A DNA stretch of 62,946 bases from an uncultured Lachnospiraceae bacterium (GCA_949949005.1 CATLHM010000018.1:1-62946); one strand, 5' to 3'. Positions 42,721-52,491 are shown, counted from the first letter of the stretch. Notes: a model not told the origin generated them from the letters alone. Translations and numbers: made by a program.

Positions 42721-43396
42721 ACCCCCAGACCGTTTTGATGTATTTGGGGTCCTCAAAGGAATCATTCATCTTTTCACGCAAATGCCGTATATGTACGGTG
42801 ATGGTGTTGTTACTCTTGCTGAAATATTCCTCTCCCCAGACAGCGTGAAAGAGCTCTTCCGCGCTGATGACCCGGCCTTTTTGCTGGCAGAGCACGTAGA
42901 GGATGGTAAATTCCGTTGGCGTTAAGGCCAGGGGCTTTTCGTCCAGGGTACACTCATGGGTAAGGCTGTTGAGCATAAGGCCGCCGTGGGTGATGATGTG
43001 GGAATCCTCCCCCGGGGAGGCGGCATTGTATTTTTTGTAACGCCGAAGCTGGGCCTTTACTCTGGCGATCAGCTCTAAAGGGCGGAAGGGCTTGGTCATG
43101 TAGTCGTCGGCCCCCAAGGTCAGGCCGGTGATCTTGTCCACCTCTTCCTCCTTGGCGGTGAGCATGATGATAGGATAGTTATGGCTTTCGCGGATTTTCT
43201 GGCAAAGGGCAAAGCCGTCCATCTTGGGCATCATCACGTCAAGGATCGCCAGATCCAGCTCCTGGGTTTCGATGAGCTCACAGGCCTTTAAGGAATCATA
43301 AAAAGGATAAACCGTATAATTTTCATTTTGCAGATAAAGGGTAATTAGATCAGTGATTTCTTTCTCGTCGTCTACTACTAGTATTTTCTCACTCAT
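42698..43396 (-). CDS. VanR-like OmpR-type response regulator (232 aa)
   Basis: MSEKILVVDDEKEITDL starts the receiver; the phospho-Asp is in LAILDVMMPKMDG, the Lys in YMTKPF, and the output winged helix ends in KTVWGCGYKIEA. ATG 43396 is chosen over an upstream frame beginning at 43438 because the protein then begins on the first strand. It forms an operon with the VanS-like kinase. A TATAAT on the minus strand near 43550 could be its promoter. Confidence 0.92.
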   Translation of the reverse strand: MSEKILVVDDEKEITDLITLYLQNENYTVYPFYDSLKACELIETQELDLAILDVMMPKMDGFALCQKIRESHNYPIIMLTAKEEEVDKITGLTLGADDYMTKPFRPLELIARVKAQLRRYKKYNAASPGEDSHIITHGGLMLNSLTHECTLDEKPLALTPTEFTILYVLCQQKGRVISAEELFHAVWGEEYFSKSNNTITVHIRHLREKMNDSFEDPKYIKTVWGCGYKIEA

Positions 43397-43599
43397 AAAA
43401 ATCCATACCTTTCCGAGAATAGACCCAGCCAATCCCACAAGCGTCCCTCAACGCAATATCAGGAATTTTCGGGGAGGGTTTCCGGGAGTATTCTTCTGTT
43501 CAATTGACAGGATGTCGGTGGCTGTGGCACAGACACATCCCTAAAAAGTTATTATAGCAGAAAATTTCAGTTTGTGTCTCAAAAGAGATAAATAATTTC

Positions 43600-43629
43600 T
43601 TACAATTCTTATACGAATCCTGCTATAAT
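43600..43629 (+). promoter_or_regulatory. promoter of the small gene at 43701
   Basis: TTACAA (43600-43605) and a perfect TATAAT (43624-43629) are 18 nt apart. Transcription would begin near 43636, which excludes the ATG at 43635 as a normal start and supports the TTG at 43701. The rest of the gap back to 43397 holds no supported gene. Confidence 0.55.
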
Positions 43630-43700
43630 ATTTTATGGAAAATATGCAAAAAAATAGTAACTGCGCAGCAGGCGCCAAAAACAGGAAGGGGGAACGGAAT

Positions 43701-44075
43701 TTGGAAGAGGAGAGAGTGATTCATTTTATAGAGGAATTGTGCAGAAACGGCGGGGAGGATAGAGAGTTTGGAAAGGCTTTTTATCAAAAACTCCGGACGG
43801 ATGAGGAGATTTTTCAGGAGTTTGTCTACTACATGAACCACAAAAATTTCGCCTGTCAGGCCAAGGTGGAGGGATATACGGTGGTGGATGTGATGATATG
43901 GCAGATGGATCATTTTAAGGCAAGGCTTGACCGGGACAACAGCGGCACCAGGGAAAACGGGGATCGGATGGTGCTTCTGGCCTTTGATACGCTGCTGAAC
44001 ATGCGGATAAGCCCCCAGGAATACATTGCCCGAATCCAGGGGGAAACGGGCACGGATTATCCGGATAAATATTAA
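43701..44075 (+). CDS. small helical protein of unknown function (124 aa)
   Basis: An acidic helical protein (ERVIHFIEELCRNGGEDREF, FQEFVYYMNHKNFACQA, VVDVMIWQMDHFKARLDRD). TTG at 43701 has AAGGGGG a few bases upstream and fits the promoter at 43600. The ATG at 43635 would add 22 residues and lie at the transcription start. No family is recognised and no signal or TM segment is seen. It stands alone between two minus-strand operons. Confidence 0.7.
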   Translation: MEEERVIHFIEELCRNGGEDREFGKAFYQKLRTDEEIFQEFVYYMNHKNFACQAKVEGYTVVDVMIWQMDHFKARLDRDNSGTRENGDRMVLLAFDTLLNMRISPQEYIARIQGETGTDYPDKY

Positions 44076-44169
44076 GAGGCCCTGCAGGGGCGGAGCCTAT
44101 GCAAGGCCGGATGGCGCACGGGCAAAGCAAAGGACGGTCACGGCGGATGCCCCGTTGTGAGGTTCCCGG

Positions 44170-44874
44170 TCAGTAATGCAGCCTTCTTCTCACCGCATCC
44201 CGCAGCCTTCTGCGCGAGAGCACCGTAAGCAGCAGGATCACGATCACGGTACAGACGGTGAGCACAATGGCGGACCACACAAGCCGCATGGGCTGTTCAT
44301 AATAATGGCGGATGAGCAGCTCCACCCCTACACACAAAAGGGCGGTCTCCGCAAAAAAGTACAGCGCCGCAGTGATGTGGGAAAAGGAGAAGGTGCGCAG
44401 CAGCAGGGCAAAAATCTCCACCAGAATGGTAGCCAGGGCCACGATCGGAAGGGCCAGACGGAAAAACCACTCGCTTCCGGCAGTGTTAAAGGTGATCATA
44501 TACAGATAAAAGCCCACGGCCACCCCGTCAAACAGCAGGGAAATATAGATGGGAAGCTTGGTGTAGATTACTACGGGAAAGGCAAGCACAAACAAAATCA
44601 GGCAGGCCCCCACGATAAACAGGGACCAGGGGTTTTTGGAGAAAACCAAAAGATTCAAGGCCACACAGCTTAAGGAAGTAGCGCCCAGCACGATACAGAT
44701 CAGGATAGAAAGATCGGTTTTTTTGACCACGTCCACCTGTCCCCGCTCTTTGGGATAGGGGGAGGTTCTTTTCTGGTCGTAGAGTTCTTTAGGATTAATA
44801 ACGGGTGTATTGCAAAGAGGACACTCCTTTAGGGAGGGTTCTAACTCCACACCGCAGTTGACACAATAGGACAT
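44170..44874 (-). CDS. zinc-ribbon membrane protein, DUF6320-like (234 aa)
   Basis: The N-terminal zinc ribbon (CVNCGVELEPSLKECPLC) is followed by about six TM helices (residues 55-75, 82-105, 108-128, 135-160, 165-185, 200-222) and a basic C-terminus. It resembles the DUF6320 family, which I recall next to condensation-type acyltransferases in Clostridia, as here: the acyltransferase gene is immediately upstream on the same strand (71 bp). It may be that enzyme's membrane partner; its biochemical role is unknown. Confidence 0.75.
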   Translation of the reverse strand: MSYCVNCGVELEPSLKECPLCNTPVINPKELYDQKRTSPYPKERGQVDVVKKTDLSILICIVLGATSLSCVALNLLVFSKNPWSLFIVGACLILFVLAFPVVIYTKLPIYISLLFDGVAVGFYLYMITFNTAGSEWFFRLALPIVALATILVEIFALLLRTFSFSHITAALYFFAETALLCVGVELLIRHYYEQPMRLVWSAIVLTVCTVIVILLLTVLSRRRLRDAVRRRLHY

Positions 44875-44945
44875 TGTAAGGCTCCTTTCTCTTAGCTTAT
44901 TTAAGAAACTGCGCCCTTGGGCGCCGACAAAAACAGGTGTTGTTT

Positions 44946-46307
44946 TTACAGGATCTCATCAAGGCTTTGCCGGTTGCTCTCGATGGTTACATGGATATGG
45001 TCTTTCACCAGCTTCCTGAAAAAATACCGTTCCACATCGGTTTCCATGATGCTGCTGGCAAAGTTCACGGTCAGGGTGTCCTGAAAGCTGACGATGGCGC
45101 AGTTGGTGCGGGAGGAAAAGGGCTGGCCCATATAGATGTCAAACCGCTCAATATGGGAGGCCATCCCTTCGGGAACCTTGAGGGCCCCCATGTTGGTCAG
45201 CCCGGCGGAGGAATTTTTGTCCTGAACCCGGGTGTAAAATTGTTTTACCACAAAGTCCTTGATAAAAAGGGGAACCACCCGGATAAAGGGATTGCGCTGG
45301 GTATTGGCGTTGGTGGTGATATCTCCCCGCAGGAATTTTTCGTTTATAAAATAACGCATGTAATTGCGAACCTGGATCACGATCTCCTCAAAGGTATAGT
45401 CCCCCAGCCTGGGATCCACCACAGGAAATACCATGGTGATAAAATTCCGCAGGGTCTGGGAGGGGAAAAAGCGCCGGAGGTTCACAGGCATTGCAATTTT
45501 TACCGGCCGCTGCTTTAAGTGCCATTCCGACTGCTGCTTCTGTAAAAGCGCGTAGAGGAGCACTGCGTTTAAATATTCGGTGATGGTGGCGTTGTAATTT
45601 TTGGCGACAGCCATCACCTCCTTCACGGACATAACACCGTCGATGATGTTGAAGGTGAAAAAGGGCTCCCGGGTGCCTCTGACCCGAAAGGTTTTCTCAC
45701 CGGGACGGGCGGGAGAGACCTTGGCGTTGGCATAACGCATGTAAGCGTCCTCTAATTCTTCCGGGTGGGGAGTTTCGTCTATCTTTTTGACAAAATAGCC
45801 GTCCGCCACCTCATGGCCCAAAAGCCGCAGATAGACGGCAGTGATGGTGTGAAGCACACACATGCCTCCGGTGCCGTCCCCCAGACAGTGATGGGCTTCT
45901 AGGGAGATGCGGCGGTCATAATAATAAATTCGCAGAAGATAACGGTTTCCTGCCTTAAAGGGCATGGGCATACAGAAGTTGCGGATATCCTTCTGGACAA
46001 AGGGGCCGGGCCGGTTGTTGGGCTCTAAGTACCGCCAGAAGAGACCCTTTCGGATGGCAGTCTTGTAGGTGGGAAACCGGGGAAGGGCCAGATCCACTGC
46101 CTGCTGAAGGATTTGTGGGTTTACCGGCTCCTTTAAGAGCACGGACAGGCGGTAGACGGAGGAAAAGTCCCTGCGCTGTAAGGTGGGATAGACAATGGCG
46201 GATAAGTCCAGTTTATACCAGACCCTGGGCGCATGACTGGCCTTTCTTTCAGCCCCGGATGAGGGCTCTGTTTTAGTTTTGTGTGGAAGTATGCTTTTTT
46301 CCTTCAA
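44946..46307 (-). CDS. condensation/alcohol-acetyltransferase-like enzyme (about 453 aa)
   Basis: It belongs to the chloramphenicol-acetyltransferase-like fold. The catalytic HHxxxDG is seen in LEAHHCLGDGTGG (near residue 140), and NLRRFFPSQTLRNF and LTVNFASS are matching core stretches. It joins acyl groups to an alcohol or amine acceptor. No ATG lies in the first 80 codons. TTG at 46307 is the best start within the body; TTG at 46352 lies inside a palindromic repeat. It is divergent from the esterase gene at 46452 and upstream of the DUF6320-like gene. The product is unknown. Confidence 0.8.
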   Translation of the reverse strand: MKEKSILPHKTKTEPSSGAERKASHAPRVWYKLDLSAIVYPTLQRRDFSSVYRLSVLLKEPVNPQILQQAVDLALPRFPTYKTAIRKGLFWRYLEPNNRPGPFVQKDIRNFCMPMPFKAGNRYLLRIYYYDRRISLEAHHCLGDGTGGMCVLHTITAVYLRLLGHEVADGYFVKKIDETPHPEELEDAYMRYANAKVSPARPGEKTFRVRGTREPFFTFNIIDGVMSVKEVMAVAKNYNATITEYLNAVLLYALLQKQQSEWHLKQRPVKIAMPVNLRRFFPSQTLRNFITMVFPVVDPRLGDYTFEEIVIQVRNYMRYFINEKFLRGDITTNANTQRNPFIRVVPLFIKDFVVKQFYTRVQDKNSSAGLTNMGALKVPEGMASHIERFDIYMGQPFSSRTNCAIVSFQDTLTVNFASSIMETDVERYFFRKLVKDHIHVTIESNRQSLDEIL

Positions 46308-46336
46308 GATAGACGCCGCGCTCCTACATGAAAATG

Positions 46337-46373
46337 ATAGAGTAAACCACAAATTATTTTGTCGTTTACTATA
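46337..46373. repeat. palindromic repeat between divergent genes
   Basis: TAGAGTAAACCACAAA faces TTTTGTCGTTTACTATA; same palindrome family as 16982, 38656 and 54188. It lies in the shared upstream region of the acyltransferase (minus) and the esterase (plus). Confidence 0.7.
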
Positions 46374-46451
46374 AGTAATAATTTAGTATACCACAAAAAG
46401 GCAACTATGTGTTAAAATGAAGTCAAAAGTTTTCAGAAAGATGGTACGGCG

Positions 46452-47387
46452 ATGAATACAAAGAAATTTCTGGTAAAAAAGCCTTCGGCAGAAACGGTGA
46501 ATCAAAATATGATGGTGCTGATCAGAAAGGTACACGGCATGATCGACAAGCCGGATATCGAAAAGCACCGCCAGTCCCAGGATCATGTGGGGGCGCTTTT
46601 GGGGAATGTGAAGGACATGCTTATACGCAATGTGGATATCCGTGGGATGGACGGAGAGTGGATTTCGGTGAACCGGGCCCACATGAAAAAATATATTATC
46701 CTCTATTGTCACGGCGGCGGTTATTCCACGGGAAGCAGCCTTTACGCCAGAACCCTGACCACAAAACTGGCTTCCAGTACTTCCATGGACGTTCTTTGCT
46801 TTGATTACCGCTTAGCTCCTGAGAATCCCTATCCTGCGGCTATGGAGGATGCCATGGCGGCCTGGGATTACCTGATGCTTTTGGGGTACGGGGCAAGGGA
46901 TGTGATTCTTGCAGGTGATTCCGCTGGGGGGAATATGGCCTTGTCCCTGGTGCTCAGGCTAAAGGAACAAAAGAGGCTCCTTCCCAGGGGACTGGTACTG
47001 ATGTCCCCCTGGACCGACTTAACCTCCTCGGGAAAGACTCACAAGACCAAGGCGGAAGTGGATCCGGTGCTGGACGCGGAGTATTTAGAGCGGATGATCG
47101 GCAATTATATTCCGGAGCAGAAGGATAAGGAGGAGGCAAAGGATCCCATGATCTCGCCGTTGTTTGGGGATTTTGAGGGCTTTCCGCCTACCTATATTCA
47201 GGTGGGGGAAAACGAGATCCTGCTCTCGGACTCGGTGATGCTCCACAAAAAGCTGGTGCAGGAGAATGTGTCCGTAAAGCTGGATATTTTCAAGGGAATG
47301 TGGCATGTCTTCCAGATGTCACCCCTGAAAACAGCCTATGACGCTATGGACAAGAACGCGGAATTTATTTATGAGATTTGCCGGTAA
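46452..47387 (+). CDS. alpha/beta hydrolase, HSL-type esterase
   Basis: The 311-residue protein carries the HGGG oxyanion motif (YCHGGGYSTGS), nucleophile Ser in LAGDSAGGNMA, acid residue in the VGENEILLSDS region and His in GMWHVFQM: the hormone-sensitive-lipase type. It hydrolyses carboxylic esters of small or medium acids. There is no signal peptide. It is divergently coded from an acyltransferase; the two may make and break the same ester (inference). The substrate is unknown. Confidence 0.92.
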   Translation: MNTKKFLVKKPSAETVNQNMMVLIRKVHGMIDKPDIEKHRQSQDHVGALLGNVKDMLIRNVDIRGMDGEWISVNRAHMKKYIILYCHGGGYSTGSSLYARTLTTKLASSTSMDVLCFDYRLAPENPYPAAMEDAMAAWDYLMLLGYGARDVILAGDSAGGNMALSLVLRLKEQKRLLPRGLVLMSPWTDLTSSGKTHKTKAEVDPVLDAEYLERMIGNYIPEQKDKEEAKDPMISPLFGDFEGFPPTYIQVGENEILLSDSVMLHKKLVQENVSVKLDIFKGMWHVFQMSPLKTAYDAMDKNAEFIYEICR

Positions 47388-47464
47388 AAGGGGGGATGGC
47401 GCCTGGCCTGTATTGCTTTTGCCGGCAGCAGCTTTCGCCCCATGCATAGTTTTCCACAAAAAAT

Positions 47465-47514
47465 AAAAGGAATTTCCTGCCGGGTGCCGAATAATAATAG
47501 TAGGAATTCTTTTT
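47465..47514 (+). terminator. terminator after the esterase gene
   Basis: AAAAGGAATTTCCT (47465-47478) pairs with AGGAATTCTTTTT (47502-47514) with one bulge, ending in five T residues. Confidence 0.6.
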
Positions 47515-47573
47515 GAACCAGGGGCGCTTCCCGGTTTGTCCGGGCGGTGTGCCTATTCACTCAGGGAGTATGA

Positions 47574-48578
47574 ATGAACATACGTGAAAATCTGGAACAG
47601 CTTGAAGTGGACTACCTAAGCCCTTATGCCTCTCACAGCATCCATTCCAAGGGGCGGCTCAAAGAGGAGGAGCCCTGCGATATCCGGCCGGTTTATCAGA
47701 GGGATCGGGACAGGATTCTCCACTCCAAATCTTTCCGGCGGATGAAGGACAAAACACAGGTGTTTTTAGCGCCCAAAGGGGACCACTACAGAACCAGGCT
47801 GACCCACACGCTGGAAGTGTCCCAGAATGCCAGAACCATTGCCAAGGCGCTTCGAATGAATGAGGATCTGGTGGAGGCCATTGCCCTGGGCCACGATCTG
47901 GGCCATACGCCCTTTGGCCATGCAGGGGAGAGGGCTTTAAATGGGGTGTGCCCTTACGGCTATTGTCACAGCCAGCAGAGCGTGCGCATCGTGGATCTAC
48001 TGGAAAAAAGCGGGGCGGGACTCAATCTCACCGCGGAAGTGCGGGATGGCATCTTAAACCATCAGACCAGAGGGATGCCCTCCACCTTAGAGGGCAGGAT
48101 CGTGCGGTTTTCGGACAAAATCGCTTATATCCATCACGACATGGATGACGCCATCCGGGCAGGAATACTGAGGGAGTCCGATATCCCGAAAGAAATTTCT
48201 GAGGTCATCGGAACTACCACAGGGGAGCGGCTGGATCACTTTATCCATGATCTGGTTTCCAACAGCTATGGAAAAAATGAGATATGCATGTCCGAGCCTG
48301 TGGCACAGGCCATGGGGAGGCTGCGCCAGTTTATGTTTGAGAGGGTTTACCAGAACGGGGACGCCAAGAGTGAGGAGAGCAAGGCGGAGATTCTGGTGCA
48401 GACCCTGTACAATTATTACAGGCGGCATTTGGAGCTTTTGCCGGAGGATTATATCAGGCTCTTAGAGCGGGGAGAAGCCCAGGAAAGGGTGGTATGCGAT
48501 TATATCGGGGCCATGACGGACCGCTTTGCCATAGCTAAATATGAGGAGATTTATATTCCCAGATCCTGGCATGGTTAA
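47574..48578 (+). CDS. dgt: deoxyguanosinetriphosphate triphosphohydrolase-like HD protein
   Basis: The 334-residue protein has the dGTPase N-terminus (DRDRILHSKSFRRMKDKTQVF) and the HD metal site (RTRLTHTLEVSQ, ALGHDLGHTPFGHAGE), with a later HHDMDD. Such enzymes cleave dNTPs to nucleosides and triphosphate and so limit dNTP pools. The dgt-dnaG-rpoD order is common in Clostridia. SD-like AGGGAG precedes the ATG. Confidence 0.93.
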   Translation: MNIRENLEQLEVDYLSPYASHSIHSKGRLKEEEPCDIRPVYQRDRDRILHSKSFRRMKDKTQVFLAPKGDHYRTRLTHTLEVSQNARTIAKALRMNEDLVEAIALGHDLGHTPFGHAGERALNGVCPYGYCHSQQSVRIVDLLEKSGAGLNLTAEVRDGILNHQTRGMPSTLEGRIVRFSDKIAYIHHDMDDAIRAGILRESDIPKEISEVIGTTTGERLDHFIHDLVSNSYGKNEICMSEPVAQAMGRLRQFMFERVYQNGDAKSEESKAEILVQTLYNYYRRHLELLPEDYIRLLERGEAQERVVCDYIGAMTDRFAIAKYEEIYIPRSWHG

Positions 48579-48597
48579 GCGTAAGAAATAAGGCTTT

Positions 48598-48640
48598 GGG
48601 AAGTGCCCAGGCCAGTTTTTCTTGGGCGTTCCCAGGTTTT
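48598..48640 (+). terminator. hairpin between dgt and dnaG
   Basis: GGGAAGTGCCCA (48598-48609) pairs with TGGGCGTTCCC (ending 48633) with one bulge, followed by AGGTTTT. It may attenuate rather than stop transcription into dnaG. Confidence 0.5.
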
Positions 48641-48678
48641 GGGAGGATCAAAACCGGAAAGACACAGGGGGTATACAT

Positions 48679-50451
48679 ATGTATTATCCGGATGAGCTGG
48701 TGGAGGAAGTGCGGACCAGGAACGATATCGTGGACGTGATTTCCGGCTATGTGAAGATGCAGAAGAAGGGCAGTAATTACTTTGGCTTGTGCCCTTTTCA
48801 CAGTGAAAAATCCCCCTCCTTTTCCGTTTCGGCCAGCAAGCAGATGTATTATTGCTTTGGCTGCGGGGCGGGAGGCAATGTTTTTACTTTTTTGATGGAA
48901 TACGAGAACTACTCCTTCCAGGAGGCCATTCAGTTTCTGGCCCAGCGGGCAGGGGTAGCCCTGCCGGAGAGGGAGGATAGCGCTCAGGCCAGGGAGCGGG
49001 ATAACAAGAGGGCGGAGCTTTTAAAGGTCTGCAAGGAAGCTGCCAAATATTTCTATTATCAGCTCAGGGCAGGAACCGGGGCCGGGGGATATGCGTATCT
49101 TCGGGGCCGGGAGCTTTCGGATGAGACCATACACAAATTCGGCCTGGGGTTTGCCAACATGACAAGCGACGATTTGACCCGGTATCTGAAAAGTAAAGGG
49201 TACGGGGACAAGCTGATCCAGGAGGCAGGGCTTGCCGCTTTCGATGAGAAATACGGCCTCCACGACAAATTCTGGAACCGGGTCATGTTTCCTATCCAGG
49301 ACAGCAATAACAGAGTGATTGGCTTCGGGGGACGGGTGATGGGGGATGGCAAGCCCAAGTACTTAAATTCCCCGGAAACGCCGATATTTGATAAGAGCCG
49401 GAATCTTTACGGCCTTAATTTTGCCCGTTCTTCCCGGGCAGGCAATTTTATCCTGTGCGAGGGATATATGGATGTGATTGCCATGCACCAGGCAGGATTT
49501 ACCCAGGCGGTGGCGTCCCTGGGAACGGCCTTCACGGCTGGGCAGGCCAACCTTCTGCGGCGTTTTACCCAGGAGGTGATTCTTGCTTACGACAGCGACG
49601 GCGCAGGCGTAAACGCCGCCCTGCGTGCCATCGGGATTTTAAAGGAAGCAGGGCTAACCGGAAAGGTGCTGAATTTGGAGCCCTATAAGGATCCGGACGA
49701 GTTCATGAAAAACCAGGGCGCACAGGCCTTTCAGGAGAGGATAGGGCAGGCGGAAAACAGCTTTTTCTTTGAGCTTCGGATGCTTGAGCGGGACTACGAT
49801 CTTAAGGATCCGGAGTCCAAGACCAGATTTTACAGGCAGATCGCCCAAAAGCTCTGCGGCTTTTCGGAAGAGGTGGAGAGGGAAAATTATATTGAGGCGG
49901 TGGCCCAGAAATACCATATCGGATTTGAAAATCTGCGCAGGCTGGTGCGCTCCTATGCGTCCCAGACCGGGGAGGCGGCCCCGGCCCCCCGTCCCAAATC
50001 CGGCCTCCAGAAAAAGAGGGATCCGGCCCAGAACCGGAAAAAGCCTCAGAAGCTTTTGCTGACCTGGCTGGTGGAGGAACCTTCCCTCTACCGCAAGATC
50101 AAACAATATATCTCTCCGGAGGATTTCACCGAAGATTTATATAGGAAGGCGGCTGAGAAGCTGTTTGAGGATTTGGAGAAGGAGATTATCAATCCGGCGG
50201 GAATTATCAGCCTTTTTACGGACGGGGAGCAGCAGAGGGAGGTGGCAGAGCTTTTTAATACGAAGCTGGAGGAGCTTTCCACCCGGACGGAAAAGGAAAG
50301 GGCATTTCACGACGTTTTACTTGGGGTTAAGCGAGGCAGTTTCGAAGCCTTAAGGGAGAGGGCAGGAGGGGACGTCTCGGCCCTTGGCCGTATGATCGAG
50401 AGCAAAAAACAGTTGGAAGAACTTAGCAAAACGCATATTTCACTGAATTAA
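48679..50451 (+). CDS. dnaG: DNA primase
   Basis: It makes the RNA primers for replication. ATG 48679 (AGGGGG SD) gives 590 residues starting MYYPDELVEEVRTRNDIVDV; an ORF opening at 48622 is longer without reason. Order: CHC2 zinc site (CPFHSEKSPSF ... YCFGCGAGGN), the TOPRIM catalytic core (LCEGYMDVIAMHQAG, LAYDSDGAG) and a C-terminal DnaB-interaction region. It is followed by rpoD after 82 bp, the standard macromolecular-synthesis pair. Confidence 0.97.
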   Translation: MYYPDELVEEVRTRNDIVDVISGYVKMQKKGSNYFGLCPFHSEKSPSFSVSASKQMYYCFGCGAGGNVFTFLMEYENYSFQEAIQFLAQRAGVALPEREDSAQARERDNKRAELLKVCKEAAKYFYYQLRAGTGAGGYAYLRGRELSDETIHKFGLGFANMTSDDLTRYLKSKGYGDKLIQEAGLAAFDEKYGLHDKFWNRVMFPIQDSNNRVIGFGGRVMGDGKPKYLNSPETPIFDKSRNLYGLNFARSSRAGNFILCEGYMDVIAMHQAGFTQAVASLGTAFTAGQANLLRRFTQEVILAYDSDGAGVNAALRAIGILKEAGLTGKVLNLEPYKDPDEFMKNQGAQAFQERIGQAENSFFFELRMLERDYDLKDPESKTRFYRQIAQKLCGFSEEVERENYIEAVAQKYHIGFENLRRLVRSYASQTGEAAPAPRPKSGLQKKRDPAQNRKKPQKLLLTWLVEEPSLYRKIKQYISPEDFTEDLYRKAAEKLFEDLEKEIINPAGIISLFTDGEQQREVAELFNTKLEELSTRTEKERAFHDVLLGVKRGSFEALRERAGGDVSALGRMIESKKQLEELSKTHISLN

Positions 50452-50533
50452 GGCCAATAATGATGTTTAGTAACAGTACGGACATGAGAGAGCGGCGTTT
50501 ATAAAGTTTGTCAGGAAGGACGGAAAACCGAAA

Positions 50534-51760
50534 ATGGATGAAAACACACAGGCAAGGTTTGATGAGAAGTTAACAGGGCTTCTGGCCGTTGCCAGAAAGA
50601 AAAAAAATGTTTTGGAATATCAGGAGGTAGTGGACTACTTTGCTGATATCACATTGGGTGAAGAACAGTTTGATAAGATCCTGGAAACGCTGGAGCAGAA
50701 CAATGTGGATATCCTGCGTATCACGGAGGGTGATGATGTGGATGATGAGGAGATCATCCTCACCGAGGAGGACGAGGTGGATGTGGAGAACATCGACCTT
50801 TCCGTTCCTGACGGCATCAGCATTGAAGATCCGGTAAGGATGTATTTAAAGGAGATCGGCAAAGTGCCCCTTCTCACCGCTGAGGAGGAGATCGACCTTG
50901 CCCGCAAAATGGAAGCCGGGGCGGTAGCCAAAGAAAAGATCGCCCTGCTGGAAAAGCGTCTGGATAGTTCGGACGAAAAGGAGGCGGCTGAGCTCAGAGA
51001 AGAAATCCGGTCACAGCAGGGGATGCTGGACGCAGGGGATGTTGCCAAGAAACGTCTGGCGGAGGCAAACCTGCGTCTGGTGGTGAGCATTGCCAAGCGT
51101 TATGTGGGCCGGGGGATGCTGTTCCTTGATCTGATCCAGGAGGGAAACTTGGGGTTGATTAAAGCTGTGGAAAAATTTGATTACCGCAAGGGCTATAAGT
51201 TTTCCACCTATGCCACCTGGTGGATCCGTCAGGCCATCACCAGAGCCATTGCGGACCAGGCAAGGACCATCCGTATTCCCGTACACATGGTGGAGACCAT
51301 CAACAAGCTGATTCGGGTCAGCAGGCAGCTCTTACAGGAGCTTGGGAGGGAACCTACTCCGGAGGAGATCGCGGAGGAGATGAACCTGCCAGTGGAGAGA
51401 GTGCGGGAAATTTTAAAAATATCCCAGGAGCCGGTTTCCCTGGAAACTCCTATCGGAGAGGAGGAGGACTCCCATCTGGGCGATTTTATCCAGGACGACA
51501 ATGTGCCGGTACCGGCGGATGCCGCCGCCTTTACCTTATTAAAAGAACAACTGGTAGAGGTTCTGGGAACTTTAACAGAGAGGGAGCAGAAGGTGCTCAG
51601 GCTCCGTTTCGGCCTGGACGATGGCCGCGCCAGAACCCTGGAGGAGGTTGGCAAGGAATTTAATGTAACCAGAGAGCGAATCCGGCAGATCGAGGCCAAG
51701 GCCCTTCGCAAGCTTCGCCATCCCAGCAGGAGCAGGAAGCTGAAGGATTATCTGGACTGA
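50534..51760 (+). CDS. rpoD: RNA polymerase primary sigma factor
   Basis: Housekeeping sigma-70 (SigA) of 408 residues. A short acidic N-terminal region (1.1) is followed by region 1.2 ([16 protein letters not shown]), region 2 ([31 protein letters not shown]), region 3 ([16 protein letters not shown]) and region 4.2 ([17 protein letters not shown]). Its stop overlaps the trmK ATG by 1 nt. Operon with dnaG. Confidence 0.97.
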   Translation: MDENTQARFDEKLTGLLAVARKKKNVLEYQEVVDYFADITLGEEQFDKILETLEQNNVDILRITEGDDVDDEEIILTEEDEVDVENIDLSVPDGISIEDPVRMYLKEIGKVPLLTAEEEIDLARKMEAGAVAKEKIALLEKRLDSSDEKEAAELREEIRSQQGMLDAGDVAKKRLAEANLRLVVSIAKRYVGRGMLFLDLIQEGNLGLIKAVEKFDYRKGYKFSTYATWWIRQAITRAIADQARTIRIPVHMVETINKLIRVSRQLLQELGREPTPEEIAEEMNLPVERVREILKISQEPVSLETPIGEEEDSHLGDFIQDDNVPVPADAAAFTLLKEQLVEVLGTLTEREQKVLRLRFGLDDGRARTLEEVGKEFNVTRERIRQIEAKALRKLRHPSRSRKLKDYLD

Positions 51761-52491
51761 TGGCGGGAGGGATGAGCCTTTCCCCACGGCTGAAGGCGGT
51801 GGCGGACATGGTGACCAGCAAAAACCGGGTATGCGACGTGGGGTGCGACCACGGCTATTTGCCGATTTATCTGGTCAGGCAAAAAATCTCGCCGAAGGTG
51901 CTTGCCATGGATGTGAAAGAAGGGCCTCTTGGGCATGCAAGGGAGAATGTGCGAAAGGCAGGGCTGGAGGATTACATAACCTTGCGCCTCTCTGACGGCC
52001 TGGGAGGTTTTGCGGCAGGAGAGGCGGAAACCTTAGTCTGTGCGGGGATGGGAGGACGGCTTATGCAGCGGATTCTGTGCCGGGAGGCGGCCAAGGCAAG
52101 GTCTTTTCGGGAGCTGATCTTGCAGCCTCAGTCGGAGCTGAAAGCATTTCGGGGCTTTTTGCGGGAAGAGGGCTATTCCATCCTGTGGGAGGATATGATC
52201 GAGGAGGACGAAAAATTTTACCCCATAATCAAAGCAGTCCCCCGGGAACAGACAGCCGCAAAAGAAGAAAACCATAACCGCCGGGAGTTAGAAGACCGCT
52301 TTGGCCCTGTTCTGCTGAAAAGAAAGCATCCGGTACTGATTGCGTATCTGGAAAGAGAGCGGGAGGGTGCAGAGCGGCTGAGGGCTTTGCTGGAGGAATC
52401 CCGGGGGAGCGAAAAGGCCGCAGAGCGGCTTGAGGAGCATAAAAAAGAGACAGAATATATTGAGGAAGCATTAAAACTTTGCAGATTATGA
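51760..52491 (+). CDS. trmK: tRNA (adenine22-N1)-methyltransferase
   Basis: A SAM-dependent class I methyltransferase of 243 residues: the start LKAVADMVTSKNRVCDVGCD and HGYLPIYLV form motif I, and LVCAGMGGRLM is the NPPW-like region of TrmK. It methylates A22 in certain tRNAs. The C-terminal helices (about 200-240) form the coiled-coil part typical of this family. It is coupled to rpoD (TGATG overlap), as in many Firmicutes. Confidence 0.9.
   Translation: MAGGMSLSPRLKAVADMVTSKNRVCDVGCDHGYLPIYLVRQKISPKVLAMDVKEGPLGHARENVRKAGLEDYITLRLSDGLGGFAAGEAETLVCAGMGGRLMQRILCREAAKARSFRELILQPQSELKAFRGFLREEGYSILWEDMIEEDEKFYPIIKAVPREQTAAKEENHNRRELEDRFGPVLLKRKHPVLIAYLEREREGAERLRALLEESRGSEKAAERLEEHKKETEYIEEALKLCRL

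Noticed and set aside
41563..43396. Vancomycin-resistance cluster
   Set aside because: The pair is VanRS-like, but no dehydrogenase, ligase or dipeptidase gene is adjacent; the neighbours are an unrelated ABC module and a small unknown gene.
43635..43700. N-terminal extension of the gene at 43701 from ATG 43635
   Set aside because: That ATG lies at the predicted transcription start, has no SD, and the added residues look non-conserved.
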